Below are positions 15,153 to 18,109 of a stretch of DNA of 18,109 nt, one piece after another (position 1 is the first letter of the stretch; each line of letters opens with the position of its first letter). The position numbers and the translations under genes are program-made. The stretch comes from CAYNTC01 sp964432925. Lineage in GTDB: Bacteria > Planctomycetota > Phycisphaerae > Sedimentisphaerales > Anaerobacaceae. Under the pieces are notes generated by a model. It was not told where the DNA came from. It saw only the letters and a program-made list of their open reading frames with translations, and ran no database searches. Where the stretch lies: assembly GCA_964432925.1 (NCBI GenBank), contig CAYSPM010000041.1, positions 1 to 18,109 of the forward strand, in the 5' to 3' direction.

Positions 15153-16268
15153 TTTGCGGGTCATTAATTCTTCGATGGCTGTCTGGACAGGCTTATTCTC
15201 GAAGAGCACCTCGTAGACCGCTTGGGTAATAGGCATTTCGACATTGTATTTCGCTGCGAGCGCAACGACCGAACTGCAAGTCGCAATACCCTCAACGACC
15301 GATTCGGTAGCATCCTGAGCCTGTTGGACAGTCTGGCCTTTGCCTACCCTCTCACCGAACGAACGATTCCGCCCTTTGGGTGAAATGCAGGTTGTCACTA
15401 AGTCACCCAGGCCGGTTAGGCCAGCAAAGGTCTGCGGTTTTGCTCCCATGGCCACGCCCAGGCGGGTTATCTCAACAAGACCTCTGGTTAATAGCGCAGC
15501 CTTTGCATTGTCGCCTAAACCCGTACCATCGATGATTCCGGCAGCAATAGCGATGATGTTCTTCATGGCGCCAGCTAACTCGACCCCGACAACATCGGTA
15601 TTAGTATAGACGCGCAGCCAAGGACAATTGAAAATGTGCTGGATGTCCTTAGCAAGTTGCTCATCATCTGAAGCGGCACAAGCGGTCGCGGGGAGCTTTC
15701 TGGCAAGTTCGTCGGCGATTGTCGGGCCGGAGAGGACGGCGTATCTCGCCGCTCGTCGCTCCGCCGTTAGGCGTCCTGTGGAGTGACTCGTGACTCGTGT
15801 TTTACTACCTAACACATCTGCAAGTATCTCTGTGGGGCGAAGGAGGGTATCATTTTCTATGCCCTTGGCAACTGAGACAATCGGGACACCGATGGGGATA
15901 TATTCCTTCAGACGGGTCCAAACGGAGCGCATAAACTGTGAGGGCACAGCAGAGACAATCAAATCAGTACCAGCCATTATGCATTCATCATCAGGCTCAA
16001 ATATGAGGGTCTTCGGAAATTTATATCCGGGCAGGAATTTCTTGTTTTCACGCGCCTTCTTTATCTGCGCCAACTGTCGTCGGTCATAACCCCACATCCG
16101 TACATAGCGTATGGCGTTTAGCGTATAGCGTTCAGCGTTCAGTTTTTCTTTTTGTATCCGCTCTACGCTATTACTATCCGCTATTTTTTCGCAGAGCAAG
16201 ATTGCTAGGACGGTGGCCATTCCGCCGTCGCCGATTATGGAAATCGTCTCGTATTTCGTATCTCGCAT
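15138..16268 (-). CDS. gpsA: Glycerol-3-phosphate dehydrogenase [NAD(P)+], with repeat insertions
   Basis: Encodes 376 residues, where the family usually has 325-345. GpsA reduces dihydroxyacetone phosphate to sn-glycerol 3-phosphate for phospholipid synthesis in the cytosol. Visible are the nucleotide-binding GDGGMAT (13-19), VRMWGYD (56-62), VSVAKGIE (131-138), LSGPTIADE (179-187), the catalytic lysine K236 in LAGAMKNIIA, and the substrate-site motif GRNRSFGERVGKG (299-311). Two extra segments, residues 29-55 and 155-176, have no place in the family alignment as I recall it and coincide with DNA repeats; both are in frame. The ATG lies inside a heptamer array, and no good ribosome binding site precedes it. 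It is monocistronic here. Confidence 0.9.
   Translation of the reverse strand: MRDTKYETISIIGDGGMATVLAILLCEKIADSNSVERIQKEKLNAERYTLNAIRYVRMWGYDRRQLAQIKKARENKKFLPGYKFPKTLIFEPDDECIMAGTDLIVSAVPSQFMRSVWTRLKEYIPIGVPIVSVAKGIENDTLLRPTEILADVLGSKTRVTSHSTGRLTAERRAARYAVLSGPTIADELARKLPATACAASDDEQLAKDIQHIFNCPWLRVYTNTDVVGVELAGAMKNIIAIAAGIIDGTGLGDNAKAALLTRGLVEITRLGVAMGAKPQTFAGLTGLGDLVTTCISPKGRNRSFGERVGKGQTVQQAQDATESVVEGIATCSSVVALAAKYNVEMPITQAVYEVLFENKPVQTAIEELMTRKLKSE
15734..15806. repeat. Palindromic repeat plus GACTCGT units inside gpsA
   Basis: The plus strand shows an imperfect palindrome with ends GGACG (15734-15738) and CGTCC (15772-15776), and CGGCG/CGCCG inside. It is followed by GTGGAGT, GACTCGT, GACTCGT (15778-15798). 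It encodes gpsA residues about 155-178, a segment absent from normal GpsA. GACTCGT occurs again in the nested element near 16592. Confidence 0.6.
16108..16184. repeat. Heptamer array inside gpsA
   Basis: Five clear units lie at 16108-16142: CGTATGG, CGTTTAG, CGTATAG, CGTTCAG, CGTTCAG. A degenerate part runs to about 16184 and contains ATAGCGG and AGAGCGG-like units on the minus strand. It encodes gpsA residues 29-55, including NAERYTLNAIRY, an insertion between the first helix and the second strand of the nucleotide-binding fold. Confidence 0.75.
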
Positions 16269-16305
16269 TTCGTATCTCGTATTGTGTATCGTGTATTGCG
16301 TACAT
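16250..16305. repeat. Heptamer array carrying the gpsA start codon
   Basis: Eight units in a row on the plus strand: CGTATTT, CGTATCT, CGCATTT, CGTATCT, CGTATTG, TGTATCG, TGTATTG, CGTACAT. The gpsA ATG is the reverse complement of CAT in the third unit, and residues 1-7 of GpsA come from the array. Confidence 0.8.
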
Positions 16306-16450
16306 TGAATTGAATCGTCTTCTTATGCGATACCCGATTCGTACGACGCACAACAAGCAAGCATTAGAGCGACCATTTGCAGATATGTCAATCATGATAT
16401 GATGCCACCCTACCACTAATACTGATTGTGAATAATCAATGCGCTTATTC

Positions 16451-16700
16451 TTGTCATTTCGAGCGATTCAGCCTTTAGCCCTGAGCGAGGTCGAAGGCCA
16501 AGCGGAGTCGAGAAATCCCTCGGCTTGGCTCGGGACAGCCATGTAGCCATGTAGGGTGGAGCTTGCCCCACCGTTATTTTATCGGTGGGCTGACTCGTGC
16601 TACGTAGCGAAGTGCTACTTCGCAGAGTAGTAAGTCCACCCTACATCTAAACCAGATTTCTCCGCTCCGTTCGCTGTGCGAACTTCGGTCGAAATGACAA
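16451..16700. mobile_element. MITE-like element with perfect 12-bp terminal inverted repeats
   Basis: TTGTCATTTCGA (16451-16462) and TCGAAATGACAA (16689-16700) are perfect inverted repeats. GCGCTT (16441-16446) and AAGCGC (16701-16706) continue the symmetry outside. The left arm includes GGAGTCGAGAAATC, shared with the element at 9269-9424, and the right arm includes the inverse CAGATTTCTCCG. A second element (16549-16646) interrupts it. No protein is encoded, so movement would need a transposase elsewhere. Confidence 0.7.
16549..16646. repeat. Second inverted-repeat element nested in the first
   Basis: ATGTAGGGTGGA (16549-16560) and TCCACCCTACAT (16635-16646) form a perfect 12-bp inverted repeat. 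Inside are a hairpin of GCCCCACCG with CGGTGGGC (about 16564-16590) and a further perfect hairpin, GCGAAGT-GCT-ACTTCGC (16607-16623), flanked by CTAC and GTAG. The 98-bp unit sits within the arms of the larger element. Confidence 0.7.
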
Positions 16701-16753
16701 AAGCGCAAATATCAAGCACAATTGGTATAAGTAGGTGGTGGTGAGAAGCTTGG

Positions 16754-18070
16754 TTAATTCTGGATGATATCAATGGCTTCGGGGTGAAGTCGTTGCAGGC
16801 TTGGAAGCTGGTTTCGGCCAAGTCTTGCGTCGATCAGGACAAAACTGTCTAGGTACCGCTCGCTTACAATTGTGCCGTGTGCCCGCAGAAAGCTCTGGAC
16901 CTTGCCGTTGGATTGACTACTGCTGACGCGGAGTAAAAGCTCACCGCCCTTGTACTGGTCTGTAACAGCCTGGCTGAGATAGTTCAAGCCAAGGTGCATC
17001 TTGGCTGATATGCTAATGGCGTCAGGAAAAAGAGTTTGCAGCATCTCGAGCTGGCTGATGTTCCTAATAACATCAGTCTTGTTGAGCACCTTTAAGGTTG
17101 GCTTTTCGGCACAACCAATCTCAGCTAAAACACCATCTACAGAATCGATCTGGTTGAGCGCATCGGTGTTCGAGACATCAACAACGTGCAATAGCAAATC
17201 GGCGTTGACGGCCTCTTCGAGAGTGGCCTTGAAGGAAGCAACCAACTGGTGAGGTAAATTCTTTACAAAGCCGACCGTGTCGCTTAAGAGAACCTCAACG
17301 CCTTTGGCTGGCGACCACTTTCTCGTGCGAGTGTCCAGTGTTGCGAAAAGCCTGTCTTCGACAAATACGCCTGCATCGGTAAGTGCATTTAAGAGGGTAC
17401 TTTTGCCGGCATTTGTGTAACCAACCAAACATATCTTGAACAGACCTTCACGAGCTTTGATCTCACGGATTCTGCGCTTGTCGATGCTGGTGAGTTCATG
17501 CTTGAGTTCTGTGATACGCTTATTAACCAACCGCCGGTCAATTTCAAGCTGTTGCTCACCTGGGCCTCTGGTTCCTATACCACCAACGACGCCAGCAGCG
17601 GTTGCTCCACCTGCACCTGCTACAGCGTCAAGGTGAGACCACATTCGAGTCAGTCGGGGATACGTGTATTCGAGCTGAGCCAACTCAACCTGTAGCTTGG
17701 CCTGCTTCGTCTTTGCCCTAGTAGCGAAGATGTCCAGTATCAACTCACTACGGTCCAGAACCTTGATCCTGATGATCTCTTCAAGCTCGCGAATTTGAGC
17801 TGGTGAGAGGTCGTTGTCGAATATCACAACGTCCGCGTTGAAACGTTTGACTCGCCCGGCAAGCTCGGTAGCCTTGCCTTTGCCAATATACGTGGCAGGT
17901 TTTATCACGCGAATTTTCTGCTGAAACCTGTCGACGACGACAGCCCCTGCGCTTTCAGCCAGGGCGGTAAGTTCAGCTAAATCGTCTCCGTAGTTTATAC
18001 TCCGCAGGACAGCAGCTACGAGTATGGCTCGCTCTTTTCTGACTCTAAGGGTCTGGCGCAATTTCTCCAA
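16754..18070 (-). CDS. hflX: Ribosome-associated GTPase HflX
   Basis: Encodes 438 residues. HflX is a GTPase that binds the 50S subunit and splits stalled ribosomes in other bacteria. The N-terminal HflX domain (about 15-190) contains TYIGKGKATEL and the RGPGEQQLEIDRR segment (168-180). GTPase motifs follow: G1 GYTNAGKS (217-224), the TLDTRTRK region (244-251), G3 DTVGF (264-268), G4 NKTD (330-333) and G5 SAK (355-357). An Ala/Gly-rich stretch, VAGAGGATAAGVVGG (150-164), widens the linker before RGPGE compared with the usual form. The start is TTG at 18070, with GGAGG about 11 bases upstream and no ATG available. It is monocistronic here. Confidence 0.93.
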   Translation of the reverse strand: MEKLRQTLRVRKERAILVAAVLRSINYGDDLAELTALAESAGAVVVDRFQQKIRVIKPATYIGKGKATELAGRVKRFNADVVIFDNDLSPAQIRELEEIIRIKVLDRSELILDIFATRAKTKQAKLQVELAQLEYTYPRLTRMWSHLDAVAGAGGATAAGVVGGIGTRGPGEQQLEIDRRLVNKRITELKHELTSIDKRRIREIKAREGLFKICLVGYTNAGKSTLLNALTDAGVFVEDRLFATLDTRTRKWSPAKGVEVLLSDTVGFVKNLPHQLVASFKATLEEAVNADLLLHVVDVSNTDALNQIDSVDGVLAEIGCAEKPTLKVLNKTDVIRNISQLEMLQTLFPDAISISAKMHLGLNYLSQAVTDQYKGGELLLRVSSSQSNGKVQSFLRAHGTIVSERYLDSFVLIDARLGRNQLPSLQRLHPEAIDIIQN

Positions 18071-18080
18071 CTAAAGTGTA

Positions 18081-18085
18081 CCTCC
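18081..18085 (-). promoter_or_regulatory. Ribosome binding site of hflX
   Basis: The minus strand reads GGAGG some 10-11 bases before TTG at 18070. The strong match supports the TTG start, although the spacing is at the long end. Confidence 0.55.
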
Positions 18086-18099
18086 AAAATTGCACATAT

Positions 18100-18108
18100 A
18101 TTATAACA
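18100..18108 (-). promoter_or_regulatory. Extended -10 promoter element of hflX
   Basis: The minus strand reads TGTTATAAT, a perfect TATAAT with the extended TGn motif, about 30 bases before the hflX start. The -35 region would lie outside the window. Confidence 0.5.
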
Positions 18109-18109
18109 C

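Larger units (their letters stand above)
16269..16753. other. Repeat-filled intergenic region between hflX and gpsA
   Basis: These 485 bases hold no gene I can support. They contain the upstream part of the heptamer array (to 16305) and the inverted-repeat element 16451-16700 with a second element nested in it. The promoter of gpsA should lie in 16306-16450, but I see no clear one. Confidence 0.6.

Noticed and set aside
15138..16268. gpsA as a pseudogene
   Set aside because: Both insertions keep the frame and all catalytic and nucleotide-binding motifs are intact.

Overview
The window most likely comes from a Planctomycetes genome, probably of the Phycisphaerae type, and from a draft or metagenome assembly. 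This is inferred from a type IV pilus operon in the order pilM-N-O-P-B-T-C followed by prepilins, from many short tandem and palindromic repeats that invade coding sequence, from a large secreted multidomain protein, and from a run of exactly 100 N (12030-12129) that marks a scaffold gap. Placement below phylum level is a guess.

Layout. At 107-1213 (minus) lies a secreted DUF3616-like protein that starts with TTG. At 1530-2057 (minus) lies a small outer-membrane beta-barrel protein with its own terminator. The barrel gene is bracketed by two diverged copies of a 66-75 bp repeat (1251-1319 and 2483-2557). The long gene-poor stretch 2058-2794 carries that second copy and arrays of 7-mers and 8-mers. 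A tRNA-Val(GAC) follows on the minus strand (2795-2868). Next to it is an orphan protein tail on the plus strand (2877-3017).

From 11817 down to 3092 everything is on the minus strand and forms one pilus or type II secretion-like operon: pilM, pilN, pilO, a mobile-looking repeat, a PilP/GspC-like protein, pilB, pilT, pilC and two prepilins. PilM/N/O/P would form the inner-membrane alignment complex, PilC the platform, PilB the extension motor and PilT the retraction motor. No secretin (pilQ), major pilin or prepilin peptidase is present here. Spacings are short (one-base overlap, 10 bp, 39 bp), which supports co-transcription.

Divergent from this operon, beyond the scaffold gap, is an 888-residue exported caspase-like protein (12277-14943, plus) with a His-Cys dyad, an EF-hand-like loop, a beta-sandwich region and an FN3 domain. 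Convergent with it is gpsA (15138-16268, minus), for glycerol-3-phosphate dehydrogenase. Two in-frame repeat insertions interrupt its reading frame, and its start codon lies in a heptamer array. After a nested set of inverted-repeat elements (16451-16700) comes hflX (16754-18070, minus), a ribosome-associated GTPase with a TTG start and a visible extended -10 box.

I see no phage, CRISPR, defence or biosynthetic cluster. The most striking feature is the traffic of small repeats: heptamer arrays, palindromes and inverted-repeat elements sit inside gpsA, inside a prepilin leader and inside the pilus operon.
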